Shown: positions 8,834 through 16,670, numbered from the stretch's first letter. The stretch is 22,316 bases of DNA from JBOFFC01 sp051648405 (GCA_051648405.1 JBOFFC010000119.1:1-22316), one strand, 5' to 3'. Translations and numbers: made by a program. The notes: generated by a model from the sequence alone, not told the origin.

Positions 8834-9094
8834 ATGATCGACGCCCTGAAGGAAGAAGCGATCGTCAACAAGGTCGGCGGCCGCTTCAAGCTTTCGACGC
8901 TGATCCAAAAGCGGCTGGTGGCGCTAAACGGCGGCGCACGCCCGCTCGTGAAGGTCGATACCAAAGACAAAATGGAGATCGTCGTGCAGGAGATCCTGCA
9001 GGACAAGATTTACCTCGACTCGTCAAGCGAGGTGCGCACGCCCAGCCGCTCGGTTCGTCACTCGATGCCCGACTTCGACTTCGACAGCATGTGA
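8834..9094 (+). CDS. rpoZ: DNA-directed RNA polymerase omega subunit
   Basis: Omega helps assemble and stabilise the beta-prime subunit of RNA polymerase. The 86-aa protein has the omega core near the N-terminus: KEEAIVNKVGGRFKLSTLIQKRL followed by ALNGGARPLV (about 6-38), and then a helix with EIVVQEILQDKIYL. The ATG at 8834 gives the standard short N-terminus; an in-frame upstream ATG at 8762 would add 24 unconserved residues. The position directly after gmk supports the identity. The C-terminal tail of about 25 residues is acidic and specific to this lineage. No strong Shine-Dalgarno is visible. Confidence 0.93.
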   Translation: MIDALKEEAIVNKVGGRFKLSTLIQKRLVALNGGARPLVKVDTKDKMEIVVQEILQDKIYLDSSSEVRTPSRSVRHSMPDFDFDSM

Positions 9095-9175
9095 AGCGGG
9101 AGAGGATAGGTGGCAAAGGGCCGATGCTAGAGAAGCGTGCGGGTTGTTAGTCGTTGGGGATTTGGTCACTGGCGC
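9095..9175. repeat. Degenerate repeat tract downstream of rpoZ, inverted relative of the pre-gmk spacer
   Basis: The spacer holds a purine-rich part (GCGGGAGAGGATAGG, then TGGCAAAGGG) followed by GTCGTTGGGGATTTGGTCAC. Read on the other strand, this gives an ACCAA-type tract, then CTCTAGCATC, then a C/T tract. That is the same order as the pre-gmk spacer, which has ACCAATG units, then CTCGAGCATC at about 8092, then C/T heptamers. The match is partial. Confidence 0.4.
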
Positions 9176-9210
9176 TTCACCACCCCGCCACCTAGCGGCT
9201 TCGTCCCCCG

Positions 9211-9759
9211 ATGGCATCCCTCCTCGTCGGCGTCGGCGGCGGCGTCTCCGCCTACAAGACGGCGGCCCTTGTTAGCCGTCTCGTTCAGGACGGCCACACG
9301 GTGACCGTGGTGCAAACCGCTGCGTCGCTGAAGTTCGTCGGCCCGGCCACGTTCAGCGCACTGACCGGCCGCCGCGTGGTGACCGACCAGTTCGACCTGG
9401 CCGATCACCCGCTAGGGCCGCACATCGAGCTGGCCCGCGCGGCGGACCTGCTGTGCGTCGCCCCGGCGACGGCCGACCTGCTCGCAAAAGGCGCTCAGGG
9501 GCACGCCGACGACCTGCTGAGCACGCTCTTGCTGTCGTTCGTGGGACCGGTGCTGATGGCCCCGGCGATGAACAGCGAGATGTGGGCTAAGCCGGCCGTC
9601 CAGCGCAACGTCGCACAGCTCCGCGAGGACGGCGTCCACTTCGTCGAGCCGGGCGCAGGCTGGCTCAGTTGCCGCGAGCGCGGCGCCGGCCGAATGGCCG
9701 AGCCCGACGAGATCGCCAGCCGCATCGCCGATCTGCTGACCCCAGCCTCTGGCCGCTAG
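9211..9759 (+). CDS. coaC: Phosphopantothenoylcysteine decarboxylase, stand-alone flavoprotein (CoaC)
   Basis: It decarboxylates 4'-phosphopantothenoylcysteine to 4'-phosphopantetheine in CoA synthesis, using FMN. The 182 aa cover exactly the CoaC half of the usual CoaBC fusion. They show GGGVSAYK (9-16), the catalytic His71 in PHIELARAADLLCVAPATADLLAK, the PAMN substrate motif (118-121) and Cys154 in the flexible lid SCRERGAGRMAEP. The protein stops right at the normal domain boundary. No CoaB synthetase domain follows; the next features are a miniature repeat element and a tRNA. A separate coaB elsewhere is therefore expected. The TAG stop (9757-9759) lies within the first bases of that repeat element. 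The ATG start fits the family. Confidence 0.93.
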   Translation: MASLLVGVGGGVSAYKTAALVSRLVQDGHTVTVVQTAASLKFVGPATFSALTGRRVVTDQFDLADHPLGPHIELARAADLLCVAPATADLLAKGAQGHADDLLSTLLLSFVGPVLMAPAMNSEMWAKPAVQRNVAQLREDGVHFVEPGAGWLSCRERGAGRMAEPDEIASRIADLLTPASGR

Positions 9760-9912
9760 CAGCCTATTGACTTTCAACAGGCTGCGTCGTCGCAGGGAGG
9801 GGCCGTCGAAACCGTGGCGCTTTCGCCGCGGTTTCGCGAGCCGCGAGCGGCTCGGCCGTGAGCTTGGCAAGGTTGAAAAACGTCGCGACGGCGTTATTCA
9901 ACAGGCTGCTAG
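9756..9912. mobile_element. MITE-like 157-bp element overlapping the coaC stop
   Basis: The ends are a 15-bp terminal inverted repeat with one mismatch (9756-9770 and 9898-9912), each with CTAG outermost, which could be a target duplication. The internal copy of TCAACAGGCTG at 9774-9784 repeats the right end exactly and can fold back on the left end with a 3-nt loop. Inside are a 13-bp stem (9807-9819 with 9824-9836, one G-T pair) and a 6-bp stem (9838-9843 with 9848-9853). There is no coding capacity. It is non-autonomous if mobile; it could also be a structured 3' end or terminator for coaC. Confidence 0.6.
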
Positions 9913-10054
9913 CCGCGCCGTTAGCGCCGGTTGTGCCGCCCGGGCGGCCCTACGAAGCCCCCCACCTTCGGCTCGCGGCCCTGGACTGTCACGGGGCGCC
10001 AGGCAATACTTCAGGTCTTCGGCACAGGCCGTGGCCAGCGCCCGAAGGACCCAT
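9913..10054. other. Spacer between the MITE-like element and tRNA-Asn
   Basis: Together with the preceding element this makes about 295 bp without a gene. It contains a 14-bp perfect palindrome, GCCGCCCGGGCGGC, at 9935-9948. I see no convincing promoter for the tRNA and no reading frame with recognisable content. Confidence 0.5.
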
Positions 10055-10127
10055 TCCCCTGTAGCTCAGTCGGTAGAGCAAGCGGCTGTTAACCGCTGGG
10101 TCGTAGGTTCGAGTCCTACCGGGGGAG
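10055..10127 (+). tRNA. tRNA-Asn (anticodon GTT)
   Basis: The 73 bases fold into a complete cloverleaf. The acceptor stem is TCCCCTG with CGGGGGA, the D arm GCTC/GAGC, and the anticodon stem AGCGG/CCGCT around the loop CTGTTAA. The T arm is GTAGG/CCTAC around TTCGAGT, and the discriminator is G. The anticodon GTT (10088-10090) reads AAC and AAU. CCA is not encoded. A candidate terminator follows. Confidence 0.97.
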
Positions 10128-10132
10128 CTCAA

Positions 10133-10169
10133 CGACGTTCGGAGGCATTCCGGTCGTCGATTCTCTTTT
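10133..10169 (+). terminator. Candidate rho-independent terminator of tRNA-Asn
   Basis: CGACGTTCGG (10133-10142) pairs with CCGGTCGTCG (10150-10159), nine of ten positions including one wobble, around a 7-nt loop. ATTCTCTTTT (10160-10169) follows directly. This is the best stem-plus-T-tract in the window. It begins six bases after the tRNA. Confidence 0.65.
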
Positions 10170-10185
10170 CGAACGCTCGCGTGGT

Positions 10186-10740
10186 TCAGCCGCTGAGCCG
10201 CCAGGCCACGTGGCACGCTAGGCCGGCGTAGAGCGCCGCCACCACGTCGTCGGCCATGATCCCCCAGCCGCCGGGGAGCCGCTCGAGCGCCCGGCACGGC
10301 CACGGCTTGGTAATGTCCATCAGCCGGTGGAGTGCGAAGCCGATCAGTAGCCATCCGACGAACGGCAACGTCACCTCTCCCAGCGTTGTGGCTGTGTACG
10401 CGCCCGGCGTGCAGGCGTACACGATCGGCACGGTCGCCAGCTCGTCCCAGACGATCGACTGCGGGTCCTTACCGTCCACCGCCGAGTCGCGCTCGGCGAG
10501 GGCCTTCGCGGCGTGCGTGCAGATCGGCACTCCCGCGGCGACGACGATCGCGAGCGCGGCAAACTGCCACGCCTGGCCAGGTAGCTGGACGATCGCCAGC
10601 CAGAGGGGCACGCCCCACAGGGCCCCGAGGGTCCCCGGCGCCGGCCTCAGGAGGCCGACCCCTAGGCCCGTGGCGAACCATACGCTCGGCGGCAGTCGTC
10701 CGAGAGGGACGATTTTGGTGCTCAGAAGCGGCGGTTCCAT
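10186..10740 (-). CDS. pgpA: Phosphatidylglycerophosphatase A
   Basis: It dephosphorylates phosphatidylglycerol phosphate to phosphatidylglycerol in the inner membrane. The 184-aa product carries the PgpA signature set: GLLRPAPGTLGAL (about 29-41), DPQSIVWDEL (92-101) with acidic metal ligands, HRLMDITKPWP (about 138-148) and GGWGIMADDVVAALYAG (about 157-173). Three or four hydrophobic segments (about 43-75, 102-112, 122-138, 164-180) fit the family's membrane topology. The ATG at 10740 is chosen over the ATG 99 bp further upstream, because the extra 33 residues are basic, unconserved and would leave only 41 bp before the divergent cysI. It faces tRNA-Asn convergently and is divergent from cysI with a 140-bp spacer. 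Confidence 0.93.
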   Translation of the reverse strand: MEPPLLSTKIVPLGRLPPSVWFATGLGVGLLRPAPGTLGALWGVPLWLAIVQLPGQAWQFAALAIVVAAGVPICTHAAKALAERDSAVDGKDPQSIVWDELATVPIVYACTPGAYTATTLGEVTLPFVGWLLIGFALHRLMDITKPWPCRALERLPGGWGIMADDVVAALYAGLACHVAWRLSG

Positions 10741-10880
10741 GAGAGTCGATCGTACCAACGTGGCGCCGAGGCCGCATGGTCGGACACGGGGGCTAGCGGT
10801 ATTCTTTCCGCCAGGCGTACCGATTCGGGGCGCCCGCACAAGGCCTCCACAGAACGCCCCCGGGCGAACCGCAACCGACG

Positions 10881-12650
10881 ATGAGCGAAGACACCCCCAC
10901 CGTTGAGCTGAGCCCCGTCGAGGGCTTCAAGACCGCCAGCCAGTACCTCCGGGGCCCGATCCCGCAGGAGATGGTGAACGGCGAGCCGAACTTCACGACG
11001 GAGAGCATCCAGCTCCTGAAGCACCACGGCACCTACGAGCAGGACGACCGCGACCGCCGCAAGGAGGCCAAGGAGAACAAGGTCCCCGGCGGCAAGTACT
11101 ACTCGATGATGGTCCGCACGGTGATCCCGGGGGGGAAGCTCTCGAGCGCGCAGATGCTCGCGCAGCTCGACCTGTGCGACGAGGTCGGCAACACCACGCT
11201 CCGCTTCACGACGCGGCAGGGGATCCAGTTGCACGGGATCTTGAAGACCAATCTGAAGCACTACATCCACCGCGTGAACGAGGTCCAGCAGACGACGCTC
11301 GCGGCCTGCGGCGACGTGGCGCGCAACATGATGTGCTCGCCGATCCCGAAGAAGGACGCGGTTTACGGCGCGATGCAAGACCTGGCCGACCGCCTGAAGG
11401 GGCACTTCAAGCCGCAAACGGGCGCCTACCACGAGCTGTGGCTCACCAACGGCGAGACGGGCGAGAAGCAGCTCGCGACCAGCGGCCTGGGGGCCAAGCC
11501 GGCCTCGAGCGGCCGCCACGACGGCGACCCGGTCGAGCCGATCTACGGGCGTACCTACCTGCCGCGCAAGTTCAAGATGGGGGTCGGGCTGCCGGGGGAC
11601 AACGCGGCGGACATCTACTCGCAGGACATCGGCTTCTTGGCGATCGTCGAGGGTTCGGGCGCCGACGCCCGGGTGGTTGGCTACAACGTCCTCGTGGGCG
11701 GCGGGTTCGGCCGGACCCCCAGCGCCGAGAAGACGTTCCCCGCGGTCGGCCAGCCGATGTGCTACGCCCCCGCGGGGGAAGAGATCGACGTCGCCGAAGC
11801 GGTGATGAAGGTCCAGCGTGACTTCGGCAACCGCTGCGATCGCAAGGTCGCACGGCTCAAGTACCTGATCCACGACTGGGGACTCGCGGACTTCAAACAG
11901 AAGGTCGAAGAGTACTGCGGTCGCGAGCTGGCCCCGCCGAAGGACGCGACGATCACCGAGCACAACGACGGCATGGGCTGGCAGGAGCAGGGGGACGGCC
12001 GCTGGTTCTACGGGCTCAACGTCGAGAACGGCCGCGTGAAGGACGAGGGGGCCTTCCGCATGAAGGCCGCGCTGCGTGAGGTTTGCTCGACGATGGCGCC
12101 CGCGCTGCGGATCACGCCGCACCAGGGGCTGATCTTCTGCGACCTCGAAGCGCACGACCGACCGCGGCTCGAGTCGATCCTCCGCCAGCACGGCGTGCCG
12201 CTGACCGAAGACGTGTCGACCGTCCGCCGCTGGTCGATGGCCTGCCCCGCGTTGCCGACCTGCGGCTTGGCCGTCACCGAGAGCGAGCGGGCCCTCCCCG
12301 GCATGATGACCGAGATCGAGGGGGAGCTCGCGAAGCTCGGCCTTGAGGACGAGCGGTTCACGACGCGCATGACCGGTTGCCCCAACGGCTGCGCGCGGCC
12401 GTACAATTCGGACATCGGCCTCGTGGGTCGCGCCAAGGAGCGCTACACCATGTTCCTCGGCGGCAGCCGCCTCGGGCACCGACTGAACTGGATCTACAAG
12501 GACATGGTCCCGGCCGACGAAGTCGCGACGACGCTCGCCCGCGTGTTCGTTCACTTCAAGGCGACCCGAACGCCCGGCGAAGCCCTCGGCGACTTCTGCG
12601 ACCGGGTCGGCAAAGACGCGCTGCTCGCGGCGTGCGAGACGCAAGGCTGA
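10881..12650 (+). CDS. cysI: Assimilatory sulfite reductase hemoprotein (siroheme / 4Fe-4S)
   Basis: It reduces sulfite to sulfide by six electrons in sulfate assimilation. The 589-aa protein has the two-fold sulfite/nitrite reductase repeat. The 4Fe-4S and siroheme ligands are Cys455, Cys461, Cys500 and Cys504 (CPALPTC and TGCPNGC), with the same spacing as E. coli CysI. Sulfite-binding basic residues are seen in FTTRQGIQLHGI, CGDVARNMMC and LPRKFKMGV. The sequence around LGGSRLGHRLNWIYKD and EALGDFCDRVG favours sulfite over nitrite reductase. No flavoprotein partner (CysJ) is adjacent, so ferredoxin or a distant partner may donate electrons. The ATG start has no clear Shine-Dalgarno. The assignment to sulfite rather than nitrite is strong but not absolute. 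Confidence 0.92.
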   Translation: MSEDTPTVELSPVEGFKTASQYLRGPIPQEMVNGEPNFTTESIQLLKHHGTYEQDDRDRRKEAKENKVPGGKYYSMMVRTVIPGGKLSSAQMLAQLDLCDEVGNTTLRFTTRQGIQLHGILKTNLKHYIHRVNEVQQTTLAACGDVARNMMCSPIPKKDAVYGAMQDLADRLKGHFKPQTGAYHELWLTNGETGEKQLATSGLGAKPASSGRHDGDPVEPIYGRTYLPRKFKMGVGLPGDNAADIYSQDIGFLAIVEGSGADARVVGYNVLVGGGFGRTPSAEKTFPAVGQPMCYAPAGEEIDVAEAVMKVQRDFGNRCDRKVARLKYLIHDWGLADFKQKVEEYCGRELAPPKDATITEHNDGMGWQEQGDGRWFYGLNVENGRVKDEGAFRMKAALREVCSTMAPALRITPHQGLIFCDLEAHDRPRLESILRQHGVPLTEDVSTVRRWSMACPALPTCGLAVTESERALPGMMTEIEGELAKLGLEDERFTTRMTGCPNGCARPYNSDIGLVGRAKERYTMFLGGSRLGHRLNWIYKDMVPADEVATTLARVFVHFKATRTPGEALGDFCDRVGKDALLAACETQG

Positions 12651-12709
12651 GCTCCGAGAACGGGCGAATGTGAATTTCGGTTTCACCTCGGTCCCAGGGA
12701 GGGTGTGCA

Positions 12710-13687
12710 ATGGCGAAGAATCAGCGCGGTGGCTGGGTGAGTGACGAGACGAAAGCCAAAAAGCCGACGAAGAAGCCCTCCAAGCGGGCCGAGAAGCCAC
12801 TCGTGGTCATCGGCCCGGCCCCGAGAGTGGCGACGATCCGCGGCGACGGCCAGACGGTTGAGTCGCTCCGCCGTGACATGGAGGCGGCTGTCCAGGAGGG
12901 GCTCCGTGAGACCTCGCCCGAGCACGTCGCCTCCGAGCTGATTAAAGCCGCCGCACGGTTCGCGGAGCACGGCAAAGACGACTGCGCGAAGCTGCTTGTC
13001 GAGATGGCGATCGAGGTCTGTCCGGAACTGACCGACGTGTTCGCCGAGATGGCCGCCGAGGACGACTTGGGCGTCGTCGAGGCCTGCCGGCTCGAACTGG
13101 CGAGGCGCGAGAAAGAGCTCGGCAAGAAGGCGTTCAAGGAGCTCGTCGGCGAGTTCTGGGGCTGGCACGAGACGCGTCCCTACATGCGGGCACGGGCCGA
13201 CCTCGCCTACGCGCTGCTCGACGCCGGTGAGGACGAGGAGGCGATCGAGCACCTCGAAGCGATGCTCGACCTTTGCCCCAACGACAACCTGGGGATGCGG
13301 TACCCGCTGTTGGCGACCTACCTCGAGACGATCGATCGCGACGGCTGGGAGAAGCTCTTCGAGCGCTACCCCGAGGAGTGGAGCTGCGTGTACGAGTGGG
13401 GCAAGGTGCTCGCCTCGCTGCTGGCCGGGGACGAAGCGGCGGCCGAGGGGGCGCTCGCCAAGGCCCGCGAGATGAACCCTCACGCCGAGGCCTACTTCAA
13501 CGGCGACACCCCCCTGCCGGACGAAGGCCCGGGCATGTACAGCCCGGGCACGCCGAGCGAGGCTCACTACTGCGCGTTCGAGCTCGGCGACGCCTGGGAG
13601 GCCCACTCCGAGGCGACCGAGTGGCTCGGCGCTCGACGCGAGGTCGCGGCGCCGCCCAAGGGCGTCAAGCGGGCCAAGAGGAAGTAG
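12710..13687 (+). CDS. TPR-containing protein with ETRPYMRAR motif, function unknown
   Basis: This is a 325-aa soluble protein. A lysine-rich N-terminus (about 1-30) is followed by a charged helical region and then by tetratricopeptide-like repeats. The central FWGWHETRPYMRAR (149-162), DEEAIEHLEAMLDLCPNDNLGMRYPLL (175-201), MNPHAEAYFNG (255-265) and SPGTPSEAHYCA (278-289) form a motif series. I associate it with a widespread TPR family related to the ST7 protein and often annotated as SecC-like or hypothetical. It has no signal peptide or catalytic motif. A strong Shine-Dalgarno GGGAGG (12697-12702) seven bases before the ATG fixes the start. It lies 59 bp after cysI on the same strand, possibly co-transcribed. 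The family resemblance is from memory. Confidence 0.8.
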   Translation: MAKNQRGGWVSDETKAKKPTKKPSKRAEKPLVVIGPAPRVATIRGDGQTVESLRRDMEAAVQEGLRETSPEHVASELIKAAARFAEHGKDDCAKLLVEMAIEVCPELTDVFAEMAAEDDLGVVEACRLELARREKELGKKAFKELVGEFWGWHETRPYMRARADLAYALLDAGEDEEAIEHLEAMLDLCPNDNLGMRYPLLATYLETIDRDGWEKLFERYPEEWSCVYEWGKVLASLLAGDEAAAEGALAKAREMNPHAEAYFNGDTPLPDEGPGMYSPGTPSEAHYCAFELGDAWEAHSEATEWLGARREVAAPPKGVKRAKRK

Positions 13688-13913
13688 TCGCCGGGCCGCC
13701 GCGCCCACGACTGCGAACTCCGGCAGGCACAACGCCGTAACGTCGAAGAAGCCCCCTGCTATGCGGTTGTTGCGGAGTGGCAGCGGGAGGGTGCGTCGAA
13801 ACGGGTACACGGGACGCCCCCCGCCCCCGTTCCTCGTCGGAAACGCGGCCTCCCCGTGAACGGGGCGGGGGACTTTGTTCGCTACGCGCTGCTTCCTGTG
13901 AAGCCCAACCATC
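13688..13913. other. Spacer upstream of clpB with repeat motifs
   Basis: This 226-bp region contains the octamer GGGTACAC (13803-13810). It also has a hairpin CCCCG/CGGGG around TGAA just after 13850, and C-rich and G-rich segments that could pair (about 13815-13832 and 13856-13871). It should carry the clpB promoter, but I see no sigma-32-type (CTTGAA...CCCCAT) or clear housekeeping signal, and no likely small gene. Confidence 0.45.
13803..13810. repeat. GGGTACAC intergenic motif, copy 2
   Basis: It is identical to the octamer at 6425-6432 and 16625-16632. It lies 104 bp upstream of the clpB start. Confidence 0.45.
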
Positions 13914-16574
13914 ATGCCATTCCGAATCGACAAGCTGACTCTCAAGGCGCAGGAGGGGGTGCAGCACGCCCAGGAGCTCGCCTCCGAGGGGGGGAACCCC
14001 CAGGTCGAGCCGCTGCACTTGCTGGCGGCGCTGCTGGCCGAGAGCGAGGGGGTGGTCCGGCCGGTGCTCGACAAGATGGGCGCCAACGTCGGTCAGTTGC
14101 AGGGGATCGTCGCGGCCGAGCTAAAGCGGCTCCCCAAGGCGTCGGGGGGCGCCTCCGCTCAGCCTTCGCGCGAGCTGATGAGCGTCCTCGAAGCGGCTCA
14201 AGCCGAGGCCGGCGGGATGCGCGACGACTACACGTCGTCCGAGCACCTGCTCCTGGCGCTCGCCAAGACCGCCACGCCGGCGCGCGACACGCTGAAGCTC
14301 AACGCGATCGACCCCGACGGGCTGCTGAAGGCGCTCCGCCAAGTGCGCGGCAGCTCGCGCGTCACCGACCAGACCCCCGAGGGGAAGTTCCAGGCGCTCG
14401 AGAAGTACGGCATCGACCTCGTGGAGCGGGCCCAGCAGGGGAAGCTCGACCCGGTGATCGGCCGCGACGCCGAGATCCGTCGCGTCGTGCAGGTCCTCTC
14501 GCGGCGCCGCAAGAACAACCCGGTGCTGATCGGCGAGCCGGGGGTCGGCAAGACGGCGATCGCCGAGGGGCTCGCGCTGCGGATCGTCGAAGGGGACGTG
14601 CCGCAGAGCCTCAAGAACAAGCGCGTCGTGGCGCTCGACATGGGGCAGCTCGTCGCCGGGGCCAAGTTCCGCGGCGAGTTCGAGGAACGCCTGAAGGCGG
14701 TCCTAAAGGAGATCGAGGACGCCGCCGGGGGGGTGATCCTGTTCATCGACGAGCTGCACACGGTGATCGGCGCGGGGGCGGCCGAGGGGGGCGCCGACGC
14801 GGCGAACCTGCTGAAGCCGGCCCTCGCGCGCGGCGACCTGCGCTGCATCGGCGCGACGACCCTCGACGAGTACCGCAAGCACATCGAGAAGGACGCTGCG
14901 CTCGAGCGCCGCTTCCAGCCGGTGTTCGTCGGCGAACCGTCGGTCGAGGACACGCTGGCGATCCTCCGCGGCCTCAAGCCGCGCTACGAGGCGCACCACA
15001 AGGGAGTGAAGGTCAAGGACTCGGCCCTCGTGGCGGCGGCCGAGCTGTCGAGCCGCTACATCGCCGACCGGCAGTTGCCCGACAAGGCGATCGACCTGGT
15101 GGACGAGGCGATGAGCCGCCTGGCTATGGAGCTGGAGAGCGTCCCCACCGAGATCGACCAGGCGCAGCGCCGGTTGGTGCAGCTCGAGCTCGCCGCGCGA
15201 CAACTGGCCGACGAGACCGAGGAGCACGCCAAGAAGCGGCTCGACGAGATCAATCGCGACATCGAACTGGTGAAGCGTGGCCTGGCGTCGCTCAACGAGC
15301 AGTGGGAGGCCGAGAAACTGGGGGTCGGCTCGACGGCCGAGGTGCGCGCCCGGCTCGAGCAGGCCAAGCACGCCTTCGCCCAGCAGTCGGCGACGATTCG
15401 CGAGGCGCAGGCCGCCGGGAGGCCTGTTGACGAGGCGTCGTACCAAAAGCTCTACGAGCTCGACAGCGAGCGGTCGCGCCTCGAGAAGCAAGTCGCGGAG
15501 GCCGACGCCCGGCACGAAGCGGCCCGCGGCGCCGGCGCCGCCGAACGACGCCGACTGCTGCGGCAAGAGGTCGGCCCCGACGAGATCGCCGAGGTAGTAA
15601 GCGCCTGGACCGGCGTCCCCGTGACGCGGATGCTCGAGACCGAGCGCGCGAAGCTGCTGGTGCTCGAAGAGCGGCTGCACCGCCGCGTCGTCGGCCAAGA
15701 CGAGGCGGTCGAGGCGGTGGCGAACGCGGTCCGGCGGAGCCGCAGCGGCTTGCAGGACCCCCACCGACCGATCGGCAGCTTCCTGTTCTGCGGCCCCACG
15801 GGGGTCGGCAAGACCGAGCTCTGCAAGGCCCTCGCCGAGACGCTGTTCGACAGCGACCAGTCGATGGTCCGCCTCGACATGAGCGAGTTTATGGAGAAGC
15901 ACACCGTGAGCCGGCTGATTGGGGCGCCCCCCGGCTACGTCGGCTACGAGGAGGGGGGGAAACTGACCGAGGCGGTCCGCCGCCGGCCCTACTCGGTCGT
16001 GCTGCTGGACGAGGTCGAGAAGGCGCACCGCGACGTCTTCAACCTGCTGCTGCAAGTGCTCGACGACGGCCGCCTGAGCGACAACCACGGGCACACGGTC
16101 AACTTCACCAACACGATCGTCGTGATGACGTCGAACGTCGGTAGTCAATTGATCCAGCAGATCGCCCAGGACGGCGGCACGCCTGACGAGATGCGCGAGG
16201 GGGTGCACGAGGCGCTCGCCGGCAAGTTCCTGCCGGAGTTCCTCAACCGCATCGACGAGACGATCGTCTTCCGGCCGCTGGGACGCGACGAGGTGCGACG
16301 GATCGTCGATCTGCAAGTCGCGTCGCTGGAGAAACTGCTGAAGCGGCGCGGGATGGGTTTGGTGGTGACCGACGCCGCCAGGAGCGAGCTCTCGCGGCAG
16401 GGCTACGACCCGGCCTACGGCGCCAGGCCGCTGAAGCGCGTCATCCAGCAGCGACTGCAAAACCCGCTCGCAACCGAGCTCTTGCGCCGCGGAATCGGCG
16501 ACGACCCGACCGCCGAGCAGCAGACCGTGTCGATCGACTGGGACGGCGAAGCGTTCACGTTCGCGTTCGCGTGA
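13914..16574 (+). CDS. clpB: ATP-dependent disaggregase ClpB (Hsp104 family)
   Basis: ClpB extracts polypeptides from aggregates together with DnaK, threading them through a hexameric pore. At 886 aa it is slightly longer than E. coli ClpB (857). Its domains, in order, are:
- the Clp N-domain repeat (about 1-145);
- AAA1, with Walker A GEPGVGKT (207-214), Walker B ILFIDE (275-280) and arginine-finger region ALERRFQP (329-336);
- the coiled-coil M-domain (about 405-540), which marks ClpB rather than ClpA or ClpC;
- AAA2, with Walker A GPTGVGKT (627-634), pore loop GYVGYEEGG (674-682) and Walker B VVLLDE (695-700);
- the C-terminal D2-small domain.
The AAA1 pore loop reads KFRG, with Phe in place of the common Tyr. 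The ATG gives the standard N-terminus. dnaK lies about 11 kb away in this window. Confidence 0.98.
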   Translation: MPFRIDKLTLKAQEGVQHAQELASEGGNPQVEPLHLLAALLAESEGVVRPVLDKMGANVGQLQGIVAAELKRLPKASGGASAQPSRELMSVLEAAQAEAGGMRDDYTSSEHLLLALAKTATPARDTLKLNAIDPDGLLKALRQVRGSSRVTDQTPEGKFQALEKYGIDLVERAQQGKLDPVIGRDAEIRRVVQVLSRRRKNNPVLIGEPGVGKTAIAEGLALRIVEGDVPQSLKNKRVVALDMGQLVAGAKFRGEFEERLKAVLKEIEDAAGGVILFIDELHTVIGAGAAEGGADAANLLKPALARGDLRCIGATTLDEYRKHIEKDAALERRFQPVFVGEPSVEDTLAILRGLKPRYEAHHKGVKVKDSALVAAAELSSRYIADRQLPDKAIDLVDEAMSRLAMELESVPTEIDQAQRRLVQLELAARQLADETEEHAKKRLDEINRDIELVKRGLASLNEQWEAEKLGVGSTAEVRARLEQAKHAFAQQSATIREAQAAGRPVDEASYQKLYELDSERSRLEKQVAEADARHEAARGAGAAERRRLLRQEVGPDEIAEVVSAWTGVPVTRMLETERAKLLVLEERLHRRVVGQDEAVEAVANAVRRSRSGLQDPHRPIGSFLFCGPTGVGKTELCKALAETLFDSDQSMVRLDMSEFMEKHTVSRLIGAPPGYVGYEEGGKLTEAVRRRPYSVVLLDEVEKAHRDVFNLLLQVLDDGRLSDNHGHTVNFTNTIVVMTSNVGSQLIQQIAQDGGTPDEMREGVHEALAGKFLPEFLNRIDETIVFRPLGRDEVRRIVDLQVASLEKLLKRRGMGLVVTDAARSELSRQGYDPAYGARPLKRVIQQRLQNPLATELLRRGIGDDPTAEQQTVSIDWDGEAFTFAFA

Positions 16575-16590
16575 CGCGCACGCCAGTCTG

Positions 16591-16670
16591 GCGAGCCGGC
16601 GACGTGAGTCGTCGGAGTTGCGCCGGGTACACGGGTTCAAACACTCCGACGACTGACGTCGTCGGCTCGC
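16591..16670. repeat. Large imperfect inverted repeat after clpB
   Basis: Bases 16591-16618 and 16643-16670 are reverse complements over 28 bp with two mismatches, around a 24-nt loop that contains GGGTACAC (16625-16632). It starts 17 bp after the clpB stop. It would form a very stable RNA hairpin but lacks a T-run. Confidence 0.8.

Noticed and set aside
9756..9912. Interpreting the element as a CRISPR or integron attachment site
   Set aside because: There are only two ends and one internal copy, no spacer array, and no integrase or cas gene nearby.
10055..10127. tRNA-Asn as an integration site for a genomic island
   Set aside because: No integrase gene or duplicated tRNA 3' end is seen in the flanks. 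The neighbours are core genes.
10777..10805. Possible cysI promoter with TATTCT at 10800
   Set aside because: The -35 match is only three of six bases, too weak to annotate.
10722..12800. 692-aa minus-strand open frame antisense to cysI
   Set aside because: Its composition is typical of an antisense shadow, it overlaps the pgpA start, and the opposite strand encodes an intact sulfite reductase.
14703..16640. 645-aa minus-strand open frame antisense to clpB
   Set aside because: It is the mirror image of conserved ClpB codons and lacks any family features.
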